Assembly: GCA_900764725.1 (NCBI GenBank)
Contig: CAAFPB010000017.1
Coordinates: 1-44,085 of the forward strand
DNA from: an uncultured Catenibacterium sp.
GTDB taxonomy: Bacteria > Bacillota_I > Bacilli_A > Erysipelotrichales > Coprobacillaceae
DNA length: 44,085 nt
Direction: 5' to 3'
Shown piece after piece: positions 17,289-25,849 of this stretch; positions within the stretch are counted from its first letter, which is position 1; every line of letters begins with the position of its first letter. Made by a program: the position numbers and the translations under genes. Below the pieces are notes generated by a model. The model was given only the letters and a program-made list of their open reading frames with translations. It was not told the DNA's origin and searched no databases.

Positions 17289-18083
17289 ATGTTAGAAAAA
17301 TACTTAGAAACACTTTATGGCATGGGTGAGAAAGCTCTTCAAGCTGTTATTATTATAGTTATAGGATATATTGTATATAGAATATTTGATAAGCTATTCA
17401 CAAAATTCATTGAAAAGTCATCCCAGGATGAAATTGTCTTAAACTTCTTTAAGACAATCATCAAGACTGTCTTTATCGTCATCATTGCGATTATGGCTTT
17501 ATCACAGCTTGGTGTTAATACAAGCTCTATTCTTGCTATTTTTACTGCAGCTTCTGCTGCTTTTGCATTAGCTATTAAAGATTCACTTGCAAGCTTCTTT
17601 GATGGCATCATCATCTTACTTGCTAAACCTTTCTCTAAAGGAGACCTGATTGAAGTGGTAGGTGTCACAGGAAGAATCCAGGAAATCTCTTTACTCTATA
17701 CAAACTTACTTACTCTAGATAATAAGAAGATTGTGATTCCAAATTCTCAGCTGGCTCATTCAACACTTGTCAACTATTCAAGTGAAGAAATGCGTCGTGT
17801 TGATTTAAACTTCGATGTTGTGATGGATAGTGATGTGGAATTAGTTAAGAAGGTTATTATGGATGAAGCTTTATCTAATCCTTATTGTCTTCATGATATT
17901 CCACCATTTGTGAATATGACAGAATATAAGGATAGTGCATTAACCTTTACACTAAGAGTATGGGCAGCCACAGAAAACTATGAAACACTTAAATGCAGCT
18001 TACTTGAAAATATGAATAAGCGTTTCAATGAAGCAGGTATAGAACTTGCCTATACAACTTATGATATTCATCTAAGCAAATAA
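17289..18083 (+). CDS. mscS: Small-conductance mechanosensitive channel (MscS family)
   Basis: A 264-residue channel that opens under membrane tension to release solutes. Three transmembrane segments: about 16-32, 55-75 and the pore-lining TM3 (GVNTSSILAIFTAASAAFALAIKDSLASF, about 78-106, Ala-rich). Next come the beta domain (PFSKGDLIEVVGVTGRIQEISLLYTNLLTLDNKKIVIPN) and a C-terminal alpha/beta domain. Length is close to the 286 of E. coli MscS. The start is the ATG at 17289 with AAAGGAG at 17273-17279. Thioredoxin follows after 48 bases in the same direction, with no clear terminator between. Confidence 0.93.
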   Translation: MLEKYLETLYGMGEKALQAVIIIVIGYIVYRIFDKLFTKFIEKSSQDEIVLNFFKTIIKTVFIVIIAIMALSQLGVNTSSILAIFTAASAAFALAIKDSLASFFDGIIILLAKPFSKGDLIEVVGVTGRIQEISLLYTNLLTLDNKKIVIPNSQLAHSTLVNYSSEEMRRVDLNFDVVMDSDVELVKKVIMDEALSNPYCLHDIPPFVNMTEYKDSALTFTLRVWAATENYETLKCSLLENMNKRFNEAGIELAYTTYDIHLSK

Positions 18084-18131
18084 GTTGCGGAATATTTCTC
18101 AATCTGTTTAAATATAGATGAGGTGAAGAAT

Positions 18132-18440
18132 ATGAAAATTGTAGATCAGAACGGTTTTAATGAAGCTTTAAATAATAAGTATGTATTAGTAGACTTCTAT
18201 GCAGACTGGTGTGGACCTTGTAAGATGGTAGGACCAGTATTAGAAGAATTAGATGCTGAAAATGATCAGTTAACAGTTGTTAAGGTCAACGTAGACAATG
18301 AACTTGATTTAGCATCTAAATATGGTGTTCAGTCAATTCCGAACATGATTTTCTTTAAAGAAGGTAAGGCTGTGACACAGATTATTGGTTTTGCGAATAA
18401 AGACGCAATCCTTGATAAAATCACTCCATTTATGGACTAA
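18132..18440 (+). CDS. trxA: Thioredoxin
   Basis: A 102-residue classical thioredoxin, a cytosolic disulfide reductase. The active site WCGPC is at about 28-32 within VDFYADWCGPCKM, and the cis-proline loop QSIPNMIFF is at about 72-80. The start is the ATG at 18132, just after AGGTGAAG. No thioredoxin reductase gene is adjacent. Confidence 0.95.
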   Translation: MKIVDQNGFNEALNNKYVLVDFYADWCGPCKMVGPVLEELDAENDQLTVVKVNVDNELDLASKYGVQSIPNMIFFKEGKAVTQIIGFANKDAILDKITPFMD

Positions 18441-18441
18441 G

Positions 18442-18465
18442 AGGCACCTAATTGGTGCCTTTTTT
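18442..18465 (+). terminator. Terminator of mscS-trxA
   Basis: AGGCACC / GGTGCCT stem with a TAATT loop, followed by TTTTT. Confidence 0.92.
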
Positions 18466-18469
18466 ATAT

Positions 18470-18503
18470 GCTTGATTTTTATCTTTATGATAAAAAATTA
18501 AGC
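18470..18503. other. AT-rich imperfect hairpin upstream of opp
   Basis: GCTTGATTTTTATC, TTTAT loop, GATAAAAAATTAAGC: an inverted repeat with one mismatch and one bulge, with no T tract after it. Its function is unknown. Confidence 0.4.
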
Positions 18504-18525
18504 GCAAGAAATATATAAATTAGTC

Positions 18526-18540
18526 AATTTGTGGAAAATA
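18526..18540 (+). promoter_or_regulatory. Possible CodY-like box upstream of oppA
   Basis: AATTTGTGGAAAATA matches 11 of 15 positions of the CodY consensus AATTTTCWGAAAATT, 53 bases upstream of the -35 box. It also forms part of an AATTTGT / ACAAATT inverted repeat (18526-18546). CodY commonly controls peptide transporters in Firmicutes. No codY gene is in view, so this is tentative. Confidence 0.3.
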
Positions 18541-18592
18541 CAAATTAGCAAAATAGATTAATGAAATGCACAAAGATTTATGCTAATGAATA

Positions 18593-18621
18593 TTGACATG
18601 TATACACAAAGAGTGTAAGAT
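18593..18621 (+). promoter_or_regulatory. opp operon promoter
   Basis: Consensus TTGACA (18593-18598), 17-base spacer, TAAGAT (18616-18621). The leader of about 50 bases contains a stem-loop at 18629-18649 (ATGATAG / CTATCAT) and an AGGGG ribosome site. Confidence 0.85.
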
Positions 18622-18678
18622 GTTTCTCATGATAGTTGGATGCTATCATACATTTATATCCATTATGGAGGGGAAAAT

Positions 18679-20289
18679 ATGAAAACAGTAAAGGTTTTAG
18701 TTGCTGCAAGTATGGCAGCAGCATTACTTGCTGGATGTGGAAGCAAAACTGATACAGATACTTTCAGATTTGCAAGTGAATTAGATATCCAGGGTATGGA
18801 TTCTACAGTAGTTGATGATGGTATGTCATACAACGCAATCCACGCAATCACAGACGGCTTAACAGCAGTAAATGACAAAGGTAAGACTGTTCCAGCATTA
18901 GCTAAGAGCTGGGACGTAAGTGATGATGGTAAGACTTACACATTCCACTTAAAAGATGCTAAGTGGTCAAATGGTGATGAAGTAACTGCCAACGATTTCG
19001 TTTATTCTTGGAAGAGAATTATTAAAAATGCCGGTAACTATGCTTATATGTTAGGTGATGATGGTGCTTCAGTTAAGAATGCTAATGAGTTAATTGACCT
19101 TGGCCCTAAGGCAACTGATGAGCAGATGAACACTCTTGGTGTTAAAGCAACTGATGACAAGACTTTAGTTGTTGAATTAAACAACAAGGTTCCATATTTT
19201 ACTGATTTAATGGCATTCCCATGCTACTTCCCACAGAACGAAAAGTTCGTTGAAAAATGTGGTAAGAACTATGGTACTAAGCCAGAATATACATTATCAA
19301 ATGGTGCTTATACTATGACTAAGTGGATCAAAGGTAACAAAGCGACATTCACTAAGAACGATAAGTACTATGATGCAAAAGCAGTTAAGACTAAGAACTT
19401 AGAAATGTTCCTAGTACAGGATCCTAAGACTGCTGCACAGAACTTTGATAATGGTAAAGTAGACTATGCAACAATCAACTCTACATTAGTAGATAAGTAT
19501 AAAGGTAAAGATACTTTCACAACATTCAATGAAGGTTTCTTATTCTACCTAAGCTTAAACTTCAACAATAAGACTATTGCTGATAAGAACGTAAGAGAAG
19601 CATTATCTTATGCAATCAACAGAAAAGACTTATGTGAAAATGTCTTAAAGGATGGTTCTAGAGCTGCTACTGGTTTCGTTCCATCACAGTTATCTAAGAG
19701 CCCAGCTGGAAAAGACTTCCGTGATACTGCAGGTGATCTTGTAGGTTACGATGTTAAGAAAGCTCAGGAATACTTAGATGCAGCTAAGAAAGATTTAGGT
19801 ACTGATACAATCACAGTTGATTTATTATATGGTACTGATGAATCACCAATGGATACTATGGCTGAATACTTACAGGGTTCATTCTCTAAGTTAAAAGGCT
19901 TAAAAGTAAACATGGTTGCAACTGTAAAGAAAGATAGAATTTACAACAGACAGGCTAATGGTAACTACCAGATTGCATGTACTCGTTGGGGACCTGACTA
20001 CGCAGATCCAACTACTTACTTAAACTTATTCTTAACTGGTAACCAGAATAACTATGGTAAGTACAGCAATGCAAAAGTTGACTCATTAATGAAACAGGTT
20101 CAGGCTGAATCAGATTTAAATAAACGTTGGGATTTAATGACTCAGGTTGAAAAGACTGCACTTGATGATTTAGCTTATATTCCAGTATTCGAAAAGGGTG
20201 CTGCAGCATTACAGGCTAAGAATGTTAAGGGATTAGTTCATTCACCAACTGGAACTCCTTATACATTCAAATACGTAACTATTAAATAA
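18679..20289 (+). CDS. oppA: Oligopeptide ABC transporter, substrate-binding lipoprotein OppA
   Basis: A 536-residue family 5 extracellular solute-binding protein. The signal peptide ends in the lipobox LLAGC with the lipidated Cys at residue 20. The mature part shows the family pattern: DGLTAVNDKGKTVPALAKSWDVSDDGKTYTFHLK, ANDFVYSWKRI, and the C-terminal ADPTTYLNLF. It binds peptides outside the membrane and delivers them to OppBC. The start is the ATG at 18679 after GGAGGGG; an upstream in-frame start at 18640 would precede that site. The gene has its own strong promoter and is separated from oppB by a stable stem-loop, which would give more OppA than the other subunits. Confidence 0.95.
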   Translation: MKTVKVLVAASMAAALLAGCGSKTDTDTFRFASELDIQGMDSTVVDDGMSYNAIHAITDGLTAVNDKGKTVPALAKSWDVSDDGKTYTFHLKDAKWSNGDEVTANDFVYSWKRIIKNAGNYAYMLGDDGASVKNANELIDLGPKATDEQMNTLGVKATDDKTLVVELNNKVPYFTDLMAFPCYFPQNEKFVEKCGKNYGTKPEYTLSNGAYTMTKWIKGNKATFTKNDKYYDAKAVKTKNLEMFLVQDPKTAAQNFDNGKVDYATINSTLVDKYKGKDTFTTFNEGFLFYLSLNFNNKTIADKNVREALSYAINRKDLCENVLKDGSRAATGFVPSQLSKSPAGKDFRDTAGDLVGYDVKKAQEYLDAAKKDLGTDTITVDLLYGTDESPMDTMAEYLQGSFSKLKGLKVNMVATVKKDRIYNRQANGNYQIACTRWGPDYADPTTYLNLFLTGNQNNYGKYSNAKVDSLMKQVQAESDLNKRWDLMTQVEKTALDDLAYIPVFEKGAAALQAKNVKGLVHSPTGTPYTFKYVTIK

Positions 20290-20314
20290 GAATAAACAGA
20301 ACATAGTGAGAATC

Positions 20315-20353
20315 AACACATTATAGCTCTTGCTATAATGTGTTCTTCTTTTT
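20315..20353 (+). terminator. Stem-loop attenuator between oppA and oppB
   Basis: A perfect 13-base stem AACACATTATAGC / GCTATAATGTGTT with a TCTT loop, followed by a T-rich stretch. It probably acts as a partial terminator or as 3' end protection of oppA mRNA. The rest of the operon has no other visible promoter. Confidence 0.85.
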
Positions 20354-20375
20354 AAATGAAAGGTGTGATATTTAT

Positions 20376-21323
20376 ATGGATAAATCCATGATTAGGTATA
20401 TCTTAAAGAGATTGCTTATTTCAGCAATTACTTTATTCGTTATACTAACAGTTCTGTTCATTATGACTCGTTGTATGCCAGGGTCTCCTTTCAACTCAGA
20501 AAAGTTGAGCCCAGAACAGCAGAAAGTCATTATGGCAAAATATGGTCTTGATAAGCCAATTCTTGTACAGTATGGTACATACTTAAAGAATATGTTATCA
20601 GGCGACTTCGGTGTTTCTTATGTTTTATACAAAGATCAGAACGTTTCTGAATTAGTATTTGACGCAGCTAAGATCTCATTTGCTTATGGTATCGCTGCAT
20701 GTATCTTAGGTACATTAGTAGGTATGTTACTTGGTATCGTTGCCGCATTAAACAAGAACACTATTTGGGATACAATCGCAACTATTATTTCTATCTTAGG
20801 TGTATCTATCCCATCATTCGTATTCGCATTATTACTTGTAATCTTGTTCAGTAATGATCTTCGTATCTTACCGACAATGTATGATGATATGAATCCAATC
20901 TTCTCATCTATATTGCCAGTTATCGCTTTATCTATGAGCGTTATTGCGAACGTAGCACGTTTCACTCGTACAGAAATGATTTCTGTATTAAATAGTGAAT
21001 ACATGACTCTAGCAATGGCTAAAGGTTTAGATCGTAAGACATTAATCTTCAAGCATGCATTACGTAATGCCTTAATCCCAGTAATCACTATCTTAGGTCC
21101 AATCCTAGTTAACTTGATGACTGGTACAATGGTAGTAGAACAGATCTGTTCTGTACCAGGTTTAGGTAAGCTATTAATCAACAGTATTCGTGCAAATGAC
21201 TACAACATCATCGTTGCATGTTCATTCTTATATGCATTCATGTATATCGTTATGATGTTAGTTATCGATGTATCTTATGGTATTATCGATCCACGTATCC
21301 GTTTAGGAAAGGGGGACAACTAA
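20376..21323 (+). CDS. oppB: Oligopeptide ABC transporter permease OppB
   Basis: A 315-residue permease with six transmembrane segments, the first at about 10-32. It has the family start YILKRLLISAITLFVILTVLFIMTRCMPGSPF. The EAA-type motif contacting the ATPase is AMAKGLDRKTLIFKHALRNALIPVIT, and the segment PGLGKLLINSI is typical. It forms the channel with OppC. The start is the ATG at 20376 with AAAGGTGTG upstream; earlier in-frame codons lie within the attenuator hairpin region. Confidence 0.94.
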   Translation: MDKSMIRYILKRLLISAITLFVILTVLFIMTRCMPGSPFNSEKLSPEQQKVIMAKYGLDKPILVQYGTYLKNMLSGDFGVSYVLYKDQNVSELVFDAAKISFAYGIAACILGTLVGMLLGIVAALNKNTIWDTIATIISILGVSIPSFVFALLLVILFSNDLRILPTMYDDMNPIFSSILPVIALSMSVIANVARFTRTEMISVLNSEYMTLAMAKGLDRKTLIFKHALRNALIPVITILGPILVNLMTGTMVVEQICSVPGLGKLLINSIRANDYNIIVACSFLYAFMYIVMMLVIDVSYGIIDPRIRLGKGDN

Positions 21324-21324
21324 G

Positions 21325-22257
21325 ATGGATGACAAGAAATATGAATTTTTGCCAGATGATTTTGAGTTTATCGGTGATAAACAGAATATCAACATTGATG
21401 AAGTTGCTCCTGCAAGACCTGCTTGGAAAGACGTTGTTTACCGTTTCACTCAGAACAAAGGTGCAATCTTTGGTTTAGTTTGTATTATCGTTATTGCTTT
21501 ACTTGCTATCTTTGTACCAATGATTTCTCATTGGAAATATGATGCAATTGATACAAGTATCGCAAATGTTCTTCCTAATGGTACTCATTTCTTCGGTACT
21601 GATAAATATGGCCGTGACTTATTCGTAAGAACATGGCAGGGTACTCGTATTTCATTAATTATCGCATTAGTTGCTGTAGTTATTGATATCGTAGTTGGTA
21701 TGACTTATGGTTTAATTTCTGGTTACTTTGGTGGTTTAGTTGACTCTATCCTTCAGAGAATCCAGGAAATCATCAACTCTATCCCAACTCTAGTAGTATT
21801 AACTATTTTATTAACAGTATTAAAGCCTTCTTTATATACCGTTATTCTTGCGTTAATCTTCACTGAATGGATTCCTATGTCTCGTATCACAAGAGCACAG
21901 GTATTAAAAATCAAGGAAGATGAATTCATTCTTGCTTCTAGAACATTAGGTGCAAGCAATATCTTTATCTTATTCAAGGAAATCTTACCAAACATCTTTG
22001 GTCAGTTAATCATCATGTCTATGATGACTATCCCAAATGCAATCTTCTATGAAGCATATCTAGCATTCGTTGGTTTAGGTTTAACTGTACCTCAGGCATC
22101 ACTTGGTACTTTGATTAACTCAGGTTTCGAAGTATTCACAGTATATCCAACTCAGATGACTATCCCAGCTATTATCCTTGCTGTATTAATGTTAGGATTC
22201 AACTTATTAGGTGATGGTTTAAGAGATGCACTTGATCCTACTATGAAGGAGATGTAA
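21325..22257 (+). CDS. oppC: Oligopeptide ABC transporter permease OppC
   Basis: A 310-residue permease. An N-terminal cytoplasmic segment (about 1-40) precedes the first transmembrane helix (GAIFGLVCIIVIALLAIFVPM). HFFGTDKYGRDLFVRTWQGTRISLIIAL is the OppC/DppC signature, and ASRTLGASNIFILFKEILPNIFGQLI is the EAA coupling loop. It starts one base after the oppB stop, with AAGGGGGAC as its ribosome site inside oppB. Confidence 0.95.
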   Translation: MDDKKYEFLPDDFEFIGDKQNINIDEVAPARPAWKDVVYRFTQNKGAIFGLVCIIVIALLAIFVPMISHWKYDAIDTSIANVLPNGTHFFGTDKYGRDLFVRTWQGTRISLIIALVAVVIDIVVGMTYGLISGYFGGLVDSILQRIQEIINSIPTLVVLTILLTVLKPSLYTVILALIFTEWIPMSRITRAQVLKIKEDEFILASRTLGASNIFILFKEILPNIFGQLIIMSMMTIPNAIFYEAYLAFVGLGLTVPQASLGTLINSGFEVFTVYPTQMTIPAIILAVLMLGFNLLGDGLRDALDPTMKEM

Positions 22258-22259
22258 TT

Positions 22260-23360
22260 ATGGCTGACAGAGAAAGAATTTTAAAAATCAGAGACTTAAA
22301 TATTTCCTTCAAGATTGAAGGTAAGAAAGTCAATGCCATCCGTGGTGTTAACTTAGACCTTTATAAGGGAGAAACAATTGCGATTGTAGGTGAATCTGGT
22401 TCAGGTAAATCAGTTACTACAAAAGCTATCATGGGTATCTTAGCTAAGAATGGTACTATTGAAAGTGGTTCAATTGACTATACTTGGCATGATCCAGATA
22501 CTGATGAAAAACATACAGTAGATATTACTAAGATGACAGAAAAGGAAATCCAGAAGGAAATCCGTGGTCGTAAGATTGCGATGGTCTTCCAGGATCCAAT
22601 GACTTCTCTAGACCCTACAATGACAATTGGTAAACAGATCATGGAACCAATGATGTATCATTATGGAACATCTAAAGAAGAAGCATATAAAAAGGCTGTA
22701 ACACTTCTTGAAGAAGTAGGTATCACAAATGCTGAAAAACGTATGAAGAACTACCCTCACCAGTTATCTGGTGGTATGAGACAGCGTGTTGTTATCGCAA
22801 TCGCTTTATCTTGTGATCCATATGTATTAATCTGTGATGAACCTACAACAGCCCTAGATGTAACTATCCAGGCTAAGATTCTTGAATTAATTCAGGACTT
22901 ACAGAAGAAAAAAGGTATTTCAGTTATTTATATCACACATGACTTAGGTGTAGTTGCTAAGGTAGCAGACTTCGTAAACGTTATGTATGCAGGTAAGATC
23001 GTAGAAACAGGTTCTATCGAAGATATCTTCTACAGACCTTTACATCCATATACTTGGGGTCTTTTATCAGCAATGCCTGACTTAAATACTGATGATCCAG
23101 AATTATATACAATTCCTGGTTCACCACCAAACGTTACAAAAGAAATCAAAGGTGATGCATTCGCACCACGTAATAAATATGCATTAAATATCGATAAGAG
23201 AATTGAACCACCTATGTTCAAAGTAGAAGGTTCTACTACTCATAAGGTAGCTAGCTGGTTAATGCATCCAAATGCACCAAAGGTAGAAATGCCTGAAGCA
23301 TTAAGAAAGAGAATCAATAACATGATGAAAGAAGGTGTACCAAATAATGGACAAGAATAG
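22260..23360 (+). CDS. oppD: Oligopeptide ABC transporter ATPase OppD
   Basis: A 366-residue ATP-binding subunit. Walker A GESGSGKS is at about 43-50, the Q-loop is in MVFQDPMTSLDPTM, the ABC signature is LSGGMRQR, Walker B is LICDEPTTALD, and the switch His is in YITHDLG. The C-terminal region expected to bind an iron-sulfur cluster in some OppD has no clear Cys set here. It is longer than OppF because of an extended C-terminal tail (about 300-366). It starts two bases after oppC. Confidence 0.95.
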   Translation: MADRERILKIRDLNISFKIEGKKVNAIRGVNLDLYKGETIAIVGESGSGKSVTTKAIMGILAKNGTIESGSIDYTWHDPDTDEKHTVDITKMTEKEIQKEIRGRKIAMVFQDPMTSLDPTMTIGKQIMEPMMYHYGTSKEEAYKKAVTLLEEVGITNAEKRMKNYPHQLSGGMRQRVVIAIALSCDPYVLICDEPTTALDVTIQAKILELIQDLQKKKGISVIYITHDLGVVAKVADFVNVMYAGKIVETGSIEDIFYRPLHPYTWGLLSAMPDLNTDDPELYTIPGSPPNVTKEIKGDAFAPRNKYALNIDKRIEPPMFKVEGSTTHKVASWLMHPNAPKVEMPEALRKRINNMMKEGVPNNGQE

Positions 23361-24300
23361 TCAGACTCCAATTCTTGAAGTCAAGAATTTAAAACAGTAT
23401 TTCTATCCAAGTAGAAAATTTACTGTAAAAGCCGTTGATGGTATTTCATTCAAAATCATGCCAGGTGAAACATATGGTTTAGTAGGTGAATCTGGTTCAG
23501 GTAAATCTACTACTGGTCGTGCTATTATTAGATTATATGATCCAACTGATGGTCAGATCATTTTCGAAGGTGAAGATATCACTGGTAAGATGTCTAACAA
23601 AGCTCTTAAGACATTACGTACTAAGATGGCTATGATTTTCCAGGATCCAATGGCTTGTTTAAACCCTCGTAAGAAGGTTATTGATATTATTGCTCAGGGT
23701 CTTGATATTCATCATGATTATAAAGATGAAAAAGAAAGAGAAGAAAAGGTTTATAAGATTCTTGAGATGGTAGGTCTATCTAAAGAACATGCGAACCGTT
23801 TCCCACACCAGTTCTCTGGTGGACAGAGACAGCGTATTGGTATCGCAAGAGCCTTAATTATGAACCCAGATCTAATCATTGCCGATGAAGCAATCTCAGC
23901 CCTAGACGTATCTATTCAGGCACAGGTTGTAAACCTAATGAAGAAGATGCAGAAGGAAACAGGTGCTGCTTACTTATTTATCGCTCATGACTTATCAATG
24001 GTTAAATACATCTCTGATAGAATTGGTGTATTACATTTAGGTCACTTAGTAGAAACAGGAACTGCAGATGAAATCTTTAGTAATCCTCTCCATCCATATA
24101 CAAGATCTTTATTGTCTGCCATCCCTCATTCTAACCCAAGAGTAGAGAAGGTAAGAAAATCATTCTCATATGATTATGAAACAAGCGGTCTTGATTATGC
24201 AGCTGGTACTCAGCATCAGATCACTGATACACACTTTGTATTAGGTACTGATGAAGATATCGTACAGTTCAAGAAAGACGCAGCAAACTTCAAACTATAA
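23347..24300 (+). CDS. oppF: Oligopeptide ABC transporter ATPase OppF
   Basis: A 317-residue ATP-binding subunit that dimerises with OppD. Walker [11 protein letters not shown]-loop [14 protein letters not shown], signature FSGGQRQR, Walker [13 protein letters not shown] and switch FIAHDLSMV are all intact. The oligopeptide-transporter C-terminal motif [12 protein letters not shown] is present. The start is the ATG at 23347, 14 bases inside oppD and preceded by GAAGGTG, so translation is coupled. It is the last gene of oppABCDF and is followed by a terminator. Confidence 0.94.
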   Translation: MDKNSQTPILEVKNLKQYFYPSRKFTVKAVDGISFKIMPGETYGLVGESGSGKSTTGRAIIRLYDPTDGQIIFEGEDITGKMSNKALKTLRTKMAMIFQDPMACLNPRKKVIDIIAQGLDIHHDYKDEKEREEKVYKILEMVGLSKEHANRFPHQFSGGQRQRIGIARALIMNPDLIIADEAISALDVSIQAQVVNLMKKMQKETGAAYLFIAHDLSMVKYISDRIGVLHLGHLVETGTADEIFSNPLHPYTRSLLSAIPHSNPRVEKVRKSFSYDYETSGLDYAAGTQHQITDTHFVLGTDEDIVQFKKDAANFKL

Positions 24301-24306
24301 CATCAA

Positions 24307-24341
24307 AAGACTATGACACTTATGTGTGATAGTCTTTTTTT
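24307..24341 (+). terminator. Terminator of the opp operon
   Basis: Stem AAGACTATGACAC / GTGTGATAGTCTT (one mismatch), TTAT loop, then a run of Ts. Confidence 0.92.
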
Positions 24342-24358
24342 AGGCTTAAAATGTAAAT

Positions 24359-24486
24359 TGCTACACTATTTCGTTGTAAAAAGTGTAGCAGAAACACACT
24401 TATACGATGTAAAAAGTGTACAGTCACCACATATTTACGTTGTAAAAAATGTGGTAATACACACTTAATCGCTGTAAAAAATGTTA
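24359..24486. repeat. Four tandem dyad repeats, period about 33 bases
   Basis: Four units share a core CG(T/A/C)TGTAAAAA (cores begin at 24372, 24405, 24438 and 24470; spacing 33, 33, 32). Each core is flanked by inverted arms. Unit A: TGCTACACT / AGTGTAGCA (24359-24390). Unit B: ACACTT / AAGTGT (24396-24419). Unit C: CCACAT / ATGTGG (24427-24454). Unit D: ACACTT with a one-mismatch partner (24461-24486). Between A and C two arm positions change on both sides so that pairing is kept. The repeats lie directly upstream of the ATPase promoter. They are too degenerate and closely packed for a CRISPR, with no spacers. Function unknown; operator array or structured RNA are the main options. Confidence 0.85.
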
Positions 24487-24491
24487 AAAGG

Positions 24492-24500
24492 TGTTATAAT
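24492..24500 (+). promoter_or_regulatory. Extended -10 promoter of the AAA ATPase gene
   Basis: TGTTATAAT: TG at 24492-24493 and TATAAT at 24495-24500, 21 bases before the start codon. There is no good -35; the last dyad repeat occupies that place. Confidence 0.6.
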
Positions 24501-24521
24501 GAAATAAAAGGAGGTGTCTAT

Positions 24522-25820
24522 ATGTATCGTTTAGCTATAAAAAAATTATATAGATGGAAAGAAAAGCCAAATCGTAAACCTTTGATTATTGAAGGTGCTA
24601 GACAGGTTGGAAAAACGTGGCTGATGAAAGAATTTGGAGAGAAAGCATATAATCAGACTATCTATATTAATTTTGACTCAAATACAACAATGTTTGACTT
24701 ATTCTCTTATGATTTAGATACAAATCGTTTAATAACTGGGATTGAATTGTATAGTGGTAAGAAAATTGATCCAGATAATACACTTCTTATGTTTGATGAA
24801 ATTCAAGAAGTTCCGCAAGCATTATCCGCTTTAAAATACTTTTATGAAAATGCACCTGAATATCATATTGTATGTGCAGGCTCACTTTTAGGTATTGCGC
24901 TTCATCAAGGAACATCATTCCCGGTAGGCAAAGTGGATTTCATGAGTCTTTATCCTCTTACTTTCAAAGAATTTTTAATGGCTACAGGTAAAGAAAGATT
25001 TGTAGAATTACTTGATCAACAGAATTATCAAATGATAAAAAGCTTCAAGCAGATATATATTGATGCGTTGAAGCAGTATTATTATGTAGGTGGGATGCCA
25101 GAAGTTGTACAATATTTTGCGAATTATAATGATTATAATGAAGTACGTAATATTCAGAGAAAGATTTTATTAGCTTATGAACAGGATTTCTCTAAACATG
25201 CGCCTAATGAAATTGTTCCTAAAATCAGGATGCTTTGGAATAGTATTCCATCGCAGCTAGCTAAGGAAAATAAAAAATTTATATATGGTCTTGTTCGTAC
25301 TGGCGCACGTGCTAAGGAATATGAAACAGCTATTATGTGGCTATCTGATTGTGGATTAATACATAAAATTAGTCGTGTAAACCAAGCTGGTATACCCTTG
25401 AGGGCATATGAAGATTTAAAGGCTTTTAAAATTTATTTATTAGATGTAGGGCTTTTAGGGTGCATGACTGGTTTAAAACAAAAGACGCTTATTGAAGGTA
25501 ATAATTTATTTGTTGAATTTAAAGGTGCATTGACTGAACAATATGTATGCCAGCAACTCAAGACAATAGAAGATTTGAATATTTATTATTATACAAACGA
25601 AAGAGGAAACTGTGAAATAGACTTTGTGATAGATAGAGATAATCAGATTATTCCAATAGAAGTTAAAGCGGAAGAAAATCTAAGGGCGAAGAGTCTTAAA
25701 ACATATAGTGAAAAGTTCTCTCCAGATATTTGTGTGCGTACTTCTATGTCTGACTATAGAAAAGAAGATTGGCTTATTAATCTTCCTCTTTATGCAATAG
25801 AAGAAATAAATGAACTATAA
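24522..25820 (+). CDS. AAA_14/DUF4143 ATPase with PD-(D/E)XK-like C-terminus
   Basis: A 432-residue protein of the AAA_14-DUF4143 family, widespread and often multicopy in anaerobes and archaea, biological role unknown. Walker A GARQVGKT is at 25-32, Walker B LLMFDE at 88-93, and a sensor-like CAGSLLG near 118-124. The winged-helix middle region is at about 200-300. The C-terminal DUF4143 part has a Glu in GALTEQYV (about 335), Asp 367 in EIDFVI, and E380xK382 in IPIEVKA, the layout of a PD-(D/E)XK nuclease fold. AAGGAGGTG precedes the ATG. It is isolated, with dyad repeats upstream and its own terminator, which suggests an accessory gene. Confidence 0.9.
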   Translation: MYRLAIKKLYRWKEKPNRKPLIIEGARQVGKTWLMKEFGEKAYNQTIYINFDSNTTMFDLFSYDLDTNRLITGIELYSGKKIDPDNTLLMFDEIQEVPQALSALKYFYENAPEYHIVCAGSLLGIALHQGTSFPVGKVDFMSLYPLTFKEFLMATGKERFVELLDQQNYQMIKSFKQIYIDALKQYYYVGGMPEVVQYFANYNDYNEVRNIQRKILLAYEQDFSKHAPNEIVPKIRMLWNSIPSQLAKENKKFIYGLVRTGARAKEYETAIMWLSDCGLIHKISRVNQAGIPLRAYEDLKAFKIYLLDVGLLGCMTGLKQKTLIEGNNLFVEFKGALTEQYVCQQLKTIEDLNIYYYTNERGNCEIDFVIDRDNQIIPIEVKAEENLRAKSLKTYSEKFSPDICVRTSMSDYRKEDWLINLPLYAIEEINEL

Positions 25821-25846
25821 AAAACGACACATCAAGTGTCGTTTTT
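25820..25846 (+). terminator. Terminator of the AAA ATPase gene (duplicate of 26298-26323)
   Basis: AAAAACGACAC / GTGTCGTTTTT stem with an ATCAA loop. It is nearly the same hairpin as the MFS gene terminator at 26298-26323 (loop AGCAA) and appears to be part of the same duplication. Confidence 0.9.
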
Positions 25847-25849
25847 AAG

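Noticed and set aside
20684..21181. 165-codon minus-strand frame opposite oppB
   Set aside because: It is an antisense shadow of a strongly biased membrane-protein gene.
24359..24486. Short CRISPR array
   Set aside because: The period is only about 33 bases with no unique spacers, the units are degenerate, and no cas genes are present.
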